A stretch of DNA of 64,000 nucleotides. Source: Fistularia commersonii. Taxonomy: Eukaryota > Chordata > Actinopteri > Syngnathiformes > Fistulariidae. How positions within the stretch are numbered: the stretch's first letter is position 1; each line of letters starts with the position of its first letter. Location: positions 4,603,501-4,667,500 of the forward strand of contig JBBMNZ010000013.1 of assembly GCA_037954325.1 (NCBI GenBank), in the 5' to 3' direction. The notes under the pieces were generated by a model, which saw nothing but the letters and a program-made list of their open reading frames with translations, was not told the DNA's origin and made no database searches. A program made the translations under genes and the position numbers. Positions 49,331-62,100 of this stretch are shown here, one piece after another.

Positions 49331-50325
49331 TGCATGCATGCCATGATCTAAATTTCACATGTTGTTATGGATCTCTTCCTGTTGCATGAAAACACACGGC
49401 TACCATTTCACAGAACCTCATCAAAGAATCCAATCTGACAGTGATTCTCTCCTCCATCTCCATCTCCATATCCATCTGACAAAGTTTGTTTGAAATTGTG
49501 CACGTACAGCTTTCAACGTCATTAAGTTGGGATCATCAGTATAGCTCACGCCGAAGCTCGGAGCTCCGAGAATGCTCGCGTATTTCTGTGTATCTCATCT
49601 TGGATCAGGTTACCATTAATTGACCGCAAGCATAATGGATCCACTTAAGGAATGACACAGATCTGGGGGACATACATTGAAACACATGCACAGACATACT
49701 GTCATTACATTATGTCAGGGATGGAAGTGGTAGTAATGCAGCTAGCACTCACTAGAGTATTACCAGATGGCTATATTGCATGTTGCAGAAATTGCACAGC
49801 GGTCATTTAATACATTGAGACAGAAGCCTCTTTAGAATAGAATCAAATTCACTCATGTAAATCTGATGCATTTCTGTACACGAAGAGTAGAATCCAATTG
49901 AAATTAAATGAAGTTAAAATATATCCATATGTTATATTCAATCTGGCTTCTGGAATCTGAGAAAATACTTACCAGATGAATCACATGAAGAGTGGACAAA
50001 GGAAATGCAAAGGTGATACATAGTTGGAATAACCCAATGGTGGAAAGAAAGTAGGCATGATATGTGTTGATGTGTGAGTTTAAGGCAAGGACAGAAGAGG
50101 CTCTCGCAGTTTCCTGTTGGTCTTTTGAATTAATAAAGGGGAGGTCCGTGACCGTGACCAATCATCTGGCGAGCCGTGATGTTAAGAGGGAGCATTTCGT
50201 CTCCTCGGGTTCTCAGTTTAGACAATTTCAGAGGAAGTCTTCGGACGTTGACGCTCCACACCTGTTGAGGTGAGGCCGTATCTGTCGCTGGCGCTTTCCT
50301 GCGGGACTTAAAGCGGACGGCAGCA

Positions 50326-53300
50326 ATGGCCTCCATCCTGTTGGGCTGCGTCACTGACTTTTTTACCTATGAGACCACCAAATCCGTGGTCGTCAAGAGC
50401 TGGTCCGTGGGGATCATCAACAGAGTCGTACAGGTGCTCATCATTTCATATTTTGTCGGGTAAGCGGTCTTGTTTACTGTTTCTTAGGTTGTTTATTGAT
50501 ATATCTTTAATTTGCATACTTCTGTTTTGAGGAAAACCAGAGAAATGATGATTTGCGTTAAAAGAAATTTAATCCATGATGTTGAACTATTCAAAAGTAG
50601 AAAGCGTTTTCCGAAATATTGGACAAACTGTCTTTTAAAAGTTAATGCTTAACATGTTTTAAACAGGTGAACGTTCTTGTCGCGTAAACACGTGATGGAA
50701 TCATTTCAGTCTTCTTCTTCTTTTCCTTGCACTTTTTCCTTTTTCCCTCAGCAACTCATTTCACATCACCTTTCACTACATCCAAAAATCTTCTTTTTGG
50801 AGAACTCTAGGCCTCCTGCTTAGCAATTTCAACCTCAGCATCCTTCTACCAATATAGTCACGCTCCCTCCTTCATACATCTAACATTTGCTGTCCCCTCG
50901 GATGGACTCGTTCCTGATCCTATCCATCTTTGTCACACCTACAGCACCCCTCACCACAGCAAGCATACAAGTCCTGCTCTCGTTCAACAAACTTCTCTGT
51001 CACTAAACTTCCTAACACAGTACCAGCGGTCCTTTCTCGGCACCCCGTCGTATGCATTTTCCAGAACTACAAAAGTACAATGCAGCCCCTTCTGACCTTC
51101 CCTGTATTTCTCTATCAGCTTTCTGAAAGAAAATACTGCACTTGTATGAAATCATACTGTTGCCGGCAAATGTTGATTTCTCCGCCCGGTCTAGTTTCTA
51201 CCACTCTTTCCCATAACTACAAAATGACTGTTCAACCGTATTCCTCGATTGTAACCGCAATTCTGCACCACATCTCCATTATTCTTAAAAATGGGCACCA
51301 TCACGCTTGTCCATTCCTCAGACGTCCTCTCACTCTCCGAAATCTTTTCTTTCTAGTTTTGCATTTTCTGCGCTACCATTACATGAGCATTTAAAAAAAA
51401 AAAAAAATCCTCTGAATCAGCATGATGAACACATATGTTGTTTTTCTGATCAAAAATAGATGATGGACAATTACAGGATATTTATTTTTTGAATATGTTT
51501 TCATTGATCTTTGACTTCTTGCTTTGCTGTTGCTATAGTTTCACTATAAGTGAGATTTCACTCCTGGATATTTGTAACATTAATGAAAATTTTAAAAATA
51601 TCCACAAGACGCCAGCATCCCCAACATTTTTTTCAGTGTTCTCTGTCTTGCAGGTGGGTCTTCATTCATGAGAAAGCCTACCAGGTGACAGACAGCGGCA
51701 TAGAGTCCTCTATTATGACCAAAGTGAAGGGTTTCGGGCGTCATCACAACCATGTGATGGATGTGGCTGACTATGTTCACCCACCACAGGTGATGATACG
51801 CATCAACATCATCACGCTGGCAGAAACCCTGACCTTTAACCTTTTAATGGCATTTAACCTTAGACTGGGGGGTCCCCAAACTTTTTCCTGCGAGGCTCAA
51901 ATAACTTTTCCCTTCTCTGACGGGTTTGTAACGAAAAGTTTGTAACGAAAAGTGTGACGATCGCAGAGGTGTCTAAACGTAAACATTCATTGTTTTCCGG
52001 AAAGCCAAACATAACCAAAAATGATCCCTTTCTGGGATCTTGACAGGAAAAAAAAAAATCAGAAAATAAACTATAACATTATTAATGAAATAATGAACAC
52101 TATTTATGTAATAAATAACCCTTTTCAAGTTTTTCACAGATAAAAAGACCAAGTAAACATTCACTTTATTGTAGACACAACTGTTTGCACCTACCAGGTT
52201 TAATACCCTGCATTCTGAATCTATTTTTCTATTACCAAATTTTTTTGCCATTATTCCATTTTATTTGACAGGGGTGTGTCCAGGAATTTTTTTTTTTTTT
52301 TTTGAGAGAGGGGTTTCAGATAAGGCACAGACTGCAGAAGGGTGGATTAGAATGTTACGTTGTATGCATGTACAAGTCACCATGACGTGGCCAGAATAAA
52401 ATTAAAAAATCATCATGCATCTCTGGTATTGTTCAGGGGCCGGAAAAATGTCGAGGCGGGCCTCATCCGGACCCCCGAGTTTGGGGAACCACTGCCTTAG
52501 ACACTTGTACGATGACTCTGTATAGATTACATACCACACATAAATCCTATTTTGACAAACACATTTTAACGTAAGTAATACAAGTACATGTTTTGCAGGG
52601 CACTAGTATGTTTTGCATCGTGACCAAAATCTACATCACAGAGAATCAGTTCAAAGGAAAATGTCCAGAGGTGAGAAAATTTCATTTTTTAGTCTTGGTT
52701 TCACTGTTGCACGTTCTTCGGTCGTCATTTCAGTAAATGTGTTTCAAAGTGTTTGTGGGGGGGGGGAGGGTTCAGAGGTCTATTGCAATTCACAAAGAAT
52801 AGAAAAAGACCAAGTGCATTTATTACTAAAGCTGAACATATCAAAGGTTCACGAATCACGAATTTGCTCTGATAAATATCCTGAACAATGGGTGAGTTTG
52901 TTGTTATTTTTTAACCCGTTGCATAAGTTATCAAAATTCAAACAGTTAAAGATTTTGGTAAGAAGTTAACTGAAATTCAGTTCAAAATTACTTGCATTTT
53001 TTTTCCACAATCTGTTGAAAAGCAGCCAAATCACATACGTTTCACACAACAAGATCTCAGTGAGAAAGAAAATTCAAGGAACTGAATTAATTGTATTTGT
53101 AAATCAGTAAATGTCACTTTGTCCTTCTTTGTTTGCATTTGTTTTTCAGTCAGGTAGCTGGTTCAAGTGTAAAACTGATAAAGATTGCCAAAAACACCTT
53201 GGTTCTGTCCTTTCAAATGGTAAGACATATTCTTATTGTGTCAAGACTGTGATACAACTACAGTTTTATAAACAGACAATAGACAACGTGTCTAAAATGT

Positions 53301-56124
53301 CGCTCTCCGGACAAAACAGAGCGAGGACTGAGTCCTTCGTTGTTAAACATGAGTAAATTTCAAAACACTGCAATGGTTTTGTTCACAAGAGTCGTTCACG
53401 CGCTGTTACGTCTGACATCTTTGGGATAATTCGTACTAAAGTACAAAGCATAACAATTGAATGCATATGTTGTGCGATGCCATTTGTCTATATTGCTAGA
53501 AAAATCAATGTTTGGAAATATTTTAACCTGTGTAAAGGGTGCTATGTAAATGGACTATAATGGTTTGAAAAAGTTAAGTCTGTGTCTGGTGTATTTTTAT
53601 TAAATATGGTGATTCTGACTTTTTTTTTTTTAACTTCTAGCATTTGATTTTTTTGCAGTGTAAAAATAATGCCTGAAAAAAAATATGATAGGCCAGTATG
53701 AAATATCAAAATATCAAAATTCCCATCTGTGTGCACGTCATAGCGTGTACTGGCGATTCAGCTGGTGCAGTAGTTACGCTCAATTGCGTTGCACTTGCCA
53801 AATAAAGTTTTTTTTGGGTAAGAGGGAAGGGAGCATGACTTTTCGAGGGTTTATTTGCATGTCATTTATGTGAATGTAAGCTGATTTCTGATTTCCGAGG
53901 CTGATTTCTCTCCCGTAACTCTCTGACGCCGCAGGTATAATAACAGGTGTTTGCCTTGAACGCTTCAATGCGTCGCAGGGTCAGTGTGAGATTGAAGGAT
54001 GGTGTCCAGCTGAGAATCTCAATGTCGAAATGTAGGTTTCCGATCAGTCACGCGCACATAAACGTCCGTCCCGTCGCCCATAGTAACCGCTCGTCCCTCC
54101 TCAGCGCACCCATGCTGGATGTGGAAAACTTCACCATCTTCATCAAAAACAGCATCCGCTTCCCGATGTTCAACGTCAACAGGTCGGCGATATCTAATAT
54201 ACAGGAAATGGTTGTCAAGTTACAAGAGCATTTAACTCATGATGGACAATTGAAATGTTTTTTTACTTTAGAGGTAATTTCCCCTCCACGATGACATCCA
54301 GTGATATCAAGAGCTGTAAATACCATCCAGAGAAGAATCCCTTCTGCCCCATCTTTCGTGTGGGTGATGTGTTGAGATATACTGGACAGAATACGTCCCA
54401 CCTGGCAGACAAGGTTTCATTTTACCCTTAATGATCCTTCATTTCTTTCATTCTTTTTCAGCCATTCTGAAACAACATACTCTTTAGGTCACTGGCCTTC
54501 GCATTACATAGCTATTTCTTAGGTTATTTTCTATGAATTTGCTTGTGTCGTTTTCTCGTTGATTTGAAAAAAAAAAGGGATTTTGGTATTAGGCATTGCT
54601 TTAAAAAAATTTAAAAAATGCACTTGTTTCCCCCAGTCATGTTGCAAAAGTAAGTAAGTATCACGGTATTTATGGAAATATATTTATATATTTGAATATT
54701 CTCAATTTTCAAAAAAAAAAACAAATGAAGTCTCGAAGCAACGACAAGTGTTTTTTTTTTCCGTTTGAGCGGAGCCAAATGCGAGGATCATGAGTAAATA
54801 CTCTTTTTTCCCACTACTTTTCAGGGTGGACAAATAGGAATACTTATAGAGTGGAAGTGTAACTTGGATTTGGACTTTGAGAAGTGCGTGCCCTTGTACT
54901 CTTTTACAAGACTGGATAAGCCCTTTGAGAAAAATGACATCTCAAAAGGCTTCAACTTCAGGTATGAGGTCCGATATCCGCACCGATTTCTCTCGGTCTT
55001 CTTGGATCTCTTTCTCGTCGCCACATTTTCTCTTCTGCGCGTGCAGGTACGCCAAATATTACAAGACGGAGAATGGGACCGAATTCCGTACACTTCACAA
55101 AGCGTTCGGTATCCGCTTCGATATCATGGTCACCGGCAATGTGAGTTGTGTTTTTGAGTGAGACGTTTTGTGCATTTGGGTTTTCTTCGATTTCATGTTG
55201 TGAACATTTTTTTTTTTTTTTCCATTTCCTTGAAAGTTACATACGATTATGAATTGCCTACACAAATCAGAGCAGTTCACAGTAGTTGGACAAGCTTTTG
55301 TCTCCATATATTGTATTTCAACATGATGTTAATTCAATATATCTCCACTTTATGACATTTTTAATTGTATTTATCATTACGTTTTTTAAGTCTCTTTCCT
55401 GTGAGCATTTGCACATTTCTTATATCCTTATATTTTCAAATATTGCCTTTCAGCTTGTTGGGTTATATCTTTGAGTTATATATTTCCACACAAAATAAAT
55501 TATTTTATGAATTACATATTAATACATTTCTGACTACAAAATAAAAAATAACGTGGGAAAAAAAATGCATATTTTCAGGGACCTGAATGATAAATTGTGT
55601 AATAAAGTCCTCCAATTGTTTCGGATTGATAGGTCATCTCAGTTTGTGACTTTTTCTTTTAGGCAGGAAAGTTTGACATGGTTCCGACACTGATCAACCT
55701 GGTGGCTGCTTTAACTTCAGTTGGACTGGTAAGGATTTCAGTCAGGCTTCTGGCAACCAATTCAAAATTTGCTTCTTGACTCGTTTTTCTGCATCTGCAG
55801 GGCTCGGTTCTTTGCGATGTCATCCTCCTGAACTTCCTCAAAGGGGCAGAACAATATAAAGCCAGGAAATTTGAAGAGGTGATGTTTTTCTGTTTTTCTT
55901 TTTTTTTTTTTTTTCCTGCATTTTCAGAAAGCATATTAATGATCTTCTTCGCAAATGCTCGAATCTCAAACTTTATTTTCCGAATTTTCTCATAGGTATC
56001 AGAGGCTCAAATAGAAGCATACCTCGCTCAGAGCCTGGGCAGCCAGCAGTCGCTCAAGCCAGGTATCAAGAGCTCCAGTGATTCTGGAGCGCTTTCCCTC
56101 GTGACCTCCGACCAGCCGGTCTGA
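50326..56124 (+). CDS. p2rx3: P2X purinoceptor 3, ATP-gated cation channel, 12 exons
   Basis: Plasma-membrane ATP-gated cation channel, trimeric, best known from sensory neurons. Exons: 50326-50459, 51654-51789, 52599-52670, 53150-53219, 53935-54031, 54105-54182, 54272-54413, 54825-54961, 55047-55140, 55663-55728, 55801-55878, 55996-56124; all GT-AG and in phase, giving 410 residues (human 397). The N-terminus has TDFFTYETTKSVVVKSW; TM1 is about 28-50 and TM2 about 322-348. All ten ectodomain cysteines are present. ATP contacts by homology: K68 and K70 (TKVKG), T180 and F182 (NFTIF), N287-F288-R289, K307. The trafficking motif YxxxK is Y361-K365. The N-terminus is about five residues longer than human, and the last exon (after FEE) is diverged, as is usual for P2X tails. 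Fish may have a and b copies; not assigned. Several A-rich AATAAA sites follow (56,133 and 56,657). Confidence 0.96.
50690..51340 (-). mobile_element. RTE-type LINE fragment in p2rx3 intron 1
   Basis: On the minus strand, from about 51,340, the text reads EEWTSVMVPIFKNNGDVVQN followed by a decayed NYRGI-like block, the start of the reverse transcriptase region of RTE-type LINEs. The rest, down to 50,690, matches wording I recall from the end of the same fish element (plus strand: tcacctttcactacatccaa; ctaggcctcctgcttagcaa). Stops and indels are many, so it is a dead copy inserted antisense to p2rx3. The plus-strand frame 50,930-51,394 is a shadow of it. Confidence 0.7.
51858..52502. mobile_element. 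hAT-type non-autonomous element with 8-bp target duplication
   Basis: The direct repeat ccttagac flanks the element exactly (51,858-51,865 and 52,495-52,502). The right end on the minus strand reads cagtggttccccaaactcgg, and the left end tggggggtccccaaactttt, so the termini are inverted copies of a Charlie-like hAT end. The 629-base interior has no transposase. It lies in p2rx3 intron 2. A T run near 52,290 may mark a nested insertion. Confidence 0.88.
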
Positions 56125-56804
56125 TAAAAAATAAAATAAAAAAAAAATCCACATCCCAACATGAAGGGTGAAAAGACACGCCTTTCTTTCTTAAAAGTGA
56201 TTTTATGCCCTTTTGTGATGTCAAAAACTCTTGGTTTGTCAGGTTTAAGGGAGTTGGTAGGTAAGCTGCAGCCATCTGATCATCAAAAGCATTTTCAAAA
56301 TTATATTGATTTATCTCATGAGAAAAAAACTATAATAGAAACAGCTGTCCTTTTGGTTTTTAATTCCTCTCAATTACTGTTGACGGAAATGTTACTATGA
56401 AAATACCAAGCATCTTAGGCTATACATGTGATTGCCTGATTTTCTGCCAAAACATCATAACAGTCTTTCTCATCTCCAACTACCCTCTTTCAAAATACAA
56501 GAAGATAATAGTAATAATAATAAAAGATGGAATTGACAATAATAGAACCAAAAAAAAAACTAAATTGATTTCATTTTGTAGTCTATTAACCATTTATAAA
56601 TGATTTTACATCCCAGTAGTTTGAATTGACTCGACAAGTTCTTTTTTGTATTACGCAAATAAAAAATAAAAGAATGAATCTAACTGGTGTAAAGACCCTT
56701 TCAAACATGATGCTTTTGTTTGTGTGTGTATGAGTGTGCAGGTGTCTGTGTGTGTGTGGGGGGGGGACGCCCGTGCGTACGTGCGTGTGTGCTTGTGTGC
56801 GCGC

Positions 56805-56810
<6 letters not shown>

Positions 56811-56840
<30 letters not shown>
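56811..56840. repeat. (GT)n microsatellite
   Basis: About 15 GT units, preceded by mixed GT/GC-rich sequence from about 56,718. Confidence 0.9.
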
Positions 56841-56848
<8 letters not shown>

Positions 56849-57339
56849 GAGGTTTACAAAAGGTCCATTATCAGTCTGTCCGGCAAGTGATGTGCAGTGA
56901 GATGTTACCGTACAGACTAATGGACTCATATAATTCTCTTGACATTGAATATGCCATTATAATTTTTGTGATCGTCTTGATCTTTTTACATGATCGGAAA
57001 TATAAACCAGCTATATTGAATTTTGAAGACATTTTTCACTTTCTAGCTGTTGTCTGTCAGGAACATACATCCTCTTGGTCATTATCTAGAAGGCACAAAT
57101 AGAAAATAAAAGCCTCTTTGTGGTTTAGAGGGCGGCTGGTGAGAGATGTGTTAGAAAATGGAAGTAACAAAACACCTGACGTGGGTTGGCCGCAAGTTTT
57201 AATGTACTAATTGGATCATAGAAAATAATATATTGCATGTAATAGAAATAACGGATACAACGAAATACGCTGACTTTCAGTATTTCCAGTAGTCACTTTT
57301 AGAAGCGAAGAATAAATTTATGCATCGATCAAGTGTAAA

Positions 57340-57470
57340 ATCATTTAATAATTCTTCTTTTCCTTTGGGCTTATCCCCTCAGGGGTCGCCACAGCAGATC
57401 AGCCTCCTCCAACTAATCCTATTCTCTGTATCCTCTTTGTCCACAGTAATCACCCTTCAAAGGACTATAT
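57340..57470 (-). mobile_element. RTE-type LINE 3' end fragment
   Basis: Plus-strand text ttcctttgggcttatcccct, aggggtcgccacagcagatc and cctcctccaactaatcctat is the wording I recall from the 3' region of the fish RTE-type LINE also seen at 50,690-51,340. It is therefore a 5'-truncated minus-strand copy. Boundaries are approximate. Confidence 0.6.
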
Positions 57471-59104
57471 TTTTCAAATGTATATTTTATAAAAAAAAAC
57501 ACAGGCTTTGTTATTCTTAGTCTATTATAAAATGATCAGTATCAAAAAGGGCTAGTTTTATAATTAACTTGGAATAACTAAGCTTTGTGTTTGGTTTTGT
57601 TTTTTTTTTTGTGCAGAGACTAACTAAAAGATTATAATAACTGTTATTTCTGTACAGTAAGTCTCATCATCACAAGTTTCATTTTGTTTAGCCTGAAAAA
57701 TGTGCAGCGGCATCCACAATCAAGTGCATTTGTCAAATTGCACATGAATCTTAATAAACCAGGAATGTTGTTATTTGCCTTTTCTTTGCATTAACAGGAT
57801 ATAAGGGAATATAAGTATTTCCATCAATTAATTTCCGGCTTTGAACTTTGACATTTGTTGTTATGTCTGATTACTATTACAGCCACAGAGTTAATTAAAC
57901 TCTTAATTTTTTTACAGTCATGTGACACAAATGTACATGTGGTACTTTTCAATAAAGTATAAAAAATATTGCATAAGATAGTAGTGAATTTTTACTTAAA
58001 CTATCAAATCTAATTTCACAGGGAAATTAGGGGAAAAGAGTGGGCCTGTAGTGACAATGCTGCAGAAACGGGGATAGCTATTGGATAAAAAAAGATGACT
58101 GATAAAAGAAACATGCTTACACACAAGCTTTCCCCACATGACGCCTTTTAAAGGATAAAGGTTTTTGATTTGATTAGTGTAACACACTCATAATTTCCCT
58201 CTATGAACAGCTCACAGGAAGGTATTACCCTGAGAGGGAGAGTTTGTCATAGATAGGCCAGATTGCCATGTAATGTTTCCCAGTATGAGAATGAGGAAGG
58301 AGGTCAAGTTTCCCATAATATTTGTTAATAAAAATTGTTTCCAGAAAAACTCCTGACTCACCTGATGGCTGCGGCGTCAAGTCAGGCTTGAAACACTTTC
58401 AGAACCCAAACAAGAAACGGTTTAAGCAAGGTCTTTAGCAAAAATGATTTTATTGGCAAAAAACCTCGCCAACGAGAAAAATCATCTTTACATGGCATCT
58501 AAAAAAAAACAACAAATACGTCGACAGACACAGTTTTAAAATTATTGCTGTTTGTATTACTTCAAGTTTTTTACTGTACACTGTATGACTGATAGCCATG
58601 TCAACACGAACAAAATGATTAATTGTTGCTTATTGGGATTACATTTGTATGTATACCATAAAAAGAAAGAGCAGAGTTATAGTAAAATTCAATGAAAAGA
58701 TTTAATAAAAGAGAAAATCTGAAAGTGCCAAAGATAAGGCAAAATATTGTTTGAATTAACCAAAAAACATTTTGCTATTTTCCCATAATTAAATAATCAA
58801 ATAATTTAAAACGCCACATCACAAAAAGTTTACATCACATAAAAAGCAACTGAACAGGAGCCTTTCCTGTGCAGTGAAATTAAACACTTGTTTATTCTAA
58901 AGGGGAAATATGGGAACTCTTTCAAACAGTCTTTCAAATTCCAACTGTTCCTCAGGGACTGTGGTTTTTATACTGCATATATTCAATTCTTATTGCTTTC
59001 TCTCTCCCTCTCTCACACACACACACACAAACACACACACACATACACATACAGAGTATAGTAGAAACATTTAATGGATAAAAATTGAGTTTATTATGCA
59101 TTCA

Positions 59105-62100
59105 TCATCTGTACTTCCTTCCAGTGTTTCTCCTCTTCAGGGCCAGTATCCAGGCGGGAAGCAATGGCCGGCGTGCCGGTTCTGCCTCCCGCTGCATCTC
59201 GTAAAACTGCTCTGAGAAAGAGTCCTCCTCTGCTAATGAGTTCTCCTCAGACTCTGCGGAGTCTGTATCCAGCTCGACCGGCTCTATGGCCACCACCTCT
59301 TCTGAGAAGTGAACTCGCCTGGTCATTTCAACTCGTCTCTAAATTGAAGATGAATGAATAATGATTAAAAAAAAAAAAAAATTAAATGTTAGTTAAATAA
59401 TATGTCTGATGTATTTGTTCCCTAAAATATATCAAACTGAAAGAAATGGTACATGTATTGTTTTTAAATGACAATACTTCATTTTGAGTCTCCTGAAATT
59501 TTTTTAACACACATTCAATTTCAGAATGAATGTATTCATTTCAGTTGTGGATTTTAATGAATTCATTATTGAATATATGTTATAAACACTAATTTGGAAT
59601 TATAGTCACAAAAAGTCTTGAAAGTTGAACCGTTTTTCCTCAATTCTTTTTGTTTTTAAGGGAGTTGTGGGTTTAGAGGAGTGTAATAAATTAGCCATTT
59701 TATTCATTTATAAGTGTGTTTGGGAGAGTTTTGTTTCTTACTGTTTCCTATTTCTGCAACATAAATCAAGTTGCAGAAATTCAAAAATAAAGCATGAACA
59801 GTAATATTTTCAGGTTATTTTTTCATAATTTTTTGATAATGTAGAGAAGTCATTTGTTGATTTGGGGGTATTTCTTTGATTTAATTCAGTCCGTTTACAT
59901 GGAACTATACATATAGAGATTTCCTCAACATAGACCAGTAAACTTGATATTGTTTTTCCTGAGACAAAATCTAGGAATAATGTTTTCAATTTCATTTCAC
60001 AGGACAGGTCGTGAGGCATGATATCCTACCCTTTTTGTCTCCGTTTCCATGGACGACTCTGAATCAAGGGAAATTGAGTGTTTGAGGACACCCTTAAGTG
60101 CAGGAGCACAAGGAGAAGGTGAGGACGGCGAGAGAGGGGAAGAACTCATGACGTTATCCCGATTTGTCTCCAGGGTCTCGTCTGTCAAATGGTTGCTTAC
60201 TGAAGGTATGAACTCCCCTGAGAGTCCAGAGAAAAAGAAAGATATAAGTGCCTGCCCGCGTCAGATCGCTTCTGCACCGATGCAGAGGATTTTTCCAACC
60301 GTAGAGGTGATTCGGTTATTCTGACCTTTATCGGCATTCGGATGATCAGTGCGCAGCCTTCCAGCATTTGCTGAAGCCAGCCGATGTTGCCTCTTCCTGT
60401 TTAGAGGGGCTCTGTAGCGCCGTGCTGGGTTTTCCAATATATCTGCAGACTGCAAACATGAAAAGAAAGTAAAGTTAGGGTTAAATTGCATTTATAATCA
60501 ACTAGGACAATGAGATTATCAGCTCTAATTATATGTGTAATAATGATATAAATGGTGGCTTGTGCTTTAAAAAGCAAAATCAAACCTCTACGTAGGGAGG
60601 GGTTCTGGATCCTTGTTCCAATCCACTCTCAGTATAACCATCCACCATTAGCTCTAGTGGATCAGCCTCTTTTTGAGCATCTTTTTCAGACGCTTCATTT
60701 CCCTCCCCAACATCCATATCGTCAGCAAAGCAGTCGTCAGCTGACGTTTGTTTTCCGCCAACATGTGACAATGACTGGATACCCTTTAAATTGTCCGTAC
60801 CTCCGGATTGGTTCAAAATAATACAAAAGGGTTCCCTGTCGGGAGGATCTGGTGTGATTTGGGGTTCGTTTGATTTCCCTGATAGTCTCTGATTGCCTGA
60901 AGTGGGGTACAAGAATTGTCCCCACTCTTGACCAGTAACAATCTCCTCCAGTAAACTGAATGAGCCAAGCCCAAAGTCAAAGCTGCCAGATGATCTGAAA
61001 TCAAATTTAAAAAAATAAAACAGTTAATTTCATAGCTTGAGAGGTTGAAACGATCACTATTACCAGTTTTTCTTATTACTGTATTCCACGATGGCACCAT
61101 CACCAAAATATTTTACACAATAACTCTGATTGTAAGTTATGATTTCATTATAGGGCTCCGTTATTTTCAAAAAGCCATTAAAAATGTGGGCTTTACCCTG
61201 AAAGCAACACAGCCTTCAATTTTTGGTACATTTAGTATAACTATATAACGTCCTATGACTGATGCTGCCACTGACTGGGGTGTGTTTGGGATCATGAGCT
61301 AAGAAAGAGTTGTTGGAAACATTTGATTTGATAATATTACCTGATATCTGCATCATTCACGCCCTGCTCTCCGCGTGCAGGATAGTCACTGATGTTACCG
61401 CAGTTTAATGGGGGCAAAGTCCCTTCTCCATCTTTATTTGACGTTTTGAGATTTTCTGATGCAAGTAGCTGGTTTCGGGGTAAAAGCTGTGAAGCAAAGA
61501 AATCCTGGGTATGAAATTTGAATTTTCCATCAGTGAAAAGTTAAGAATAAGAATAAGAATAAGAATAAGAATAAGAATAAGAATAAGAATAAGAATAAGA
61601 ATAAGAATAAGAATAAGAATAAGAATAAGAATAAGAATAAGAATAAGAAAAACTTTATTTATCCCGAAGGAAATTGTTGTGCCAGAGTTTCAAGTAAACA
61701 ATAACAATAATAAATAATAGTAGGAAATTGTATAAAATGTAATATAATTAAATAAATAATCGAATATAATTAATAAATAATTCATAATAATCAATAATAC
61801 TTAATATAATTAATTAATGAATATAATTAAAGTCCAAAACTCACTTTATATTCTTGCTCATCCCTCCGTTCTAGTCTGCACTCCTCCGCTTTTCCTTTTT
61901 TAGCAAGACTTCCAGGCTTGTCCATCCATCTCGCCTTAATCTTCTGAGTCCATCTCATGGCCTTATTCTCAGAGGATCGCTTTTTCCTTCTGAATGTGCC
62001 GTTGTCCGTTTTATGGCCGGACAGAACAATCTGTTTGTCTTTAATTTGAGCAGAAGATCCAAATCCTCCATTTCCGGCATGAAACTGTTTGCTCCCTTGA

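Larger units (their letters stand above)
47736..50325. other. intergenic DNA upstream of p2rx3
   Basis: About 2.6 kb with an 18-base G run (about 47,784), an A run of about 32 bases (48,599-48,630) and a GT array (49,300-49,328). No gene is seen. The last 200 bases before 50,326 are somewhat richer in CpG (gtgacgctccac, cgtatctgtcgctggcgc) and probably include the p2rx3 promoter and 5' UTR; I cannot place a start site. Confidence 0.5.
56125..59104. other. intergenic DNA between p2rx3 and the unrecognised gene
   Basis: The two genes converge here, so this stretch holds both 3' UTRs. Possible polyadenylation signals for the minus-strand gene are AATAAA at about 58,893 and 58,454 (minus strand). 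Other contents are a GT array (56,811-56,840) with a preceding G run, a LINE tail (57,340-57,470) and a CT/CA array near 59,000-59,045. No coding exon is seen. Confidence 0.55.

Noticed and set aside
61511..61717. Frame with repeated Arg-Ile units
   Set aside because: It is the translation of the AATAAG array and the LINE tail.
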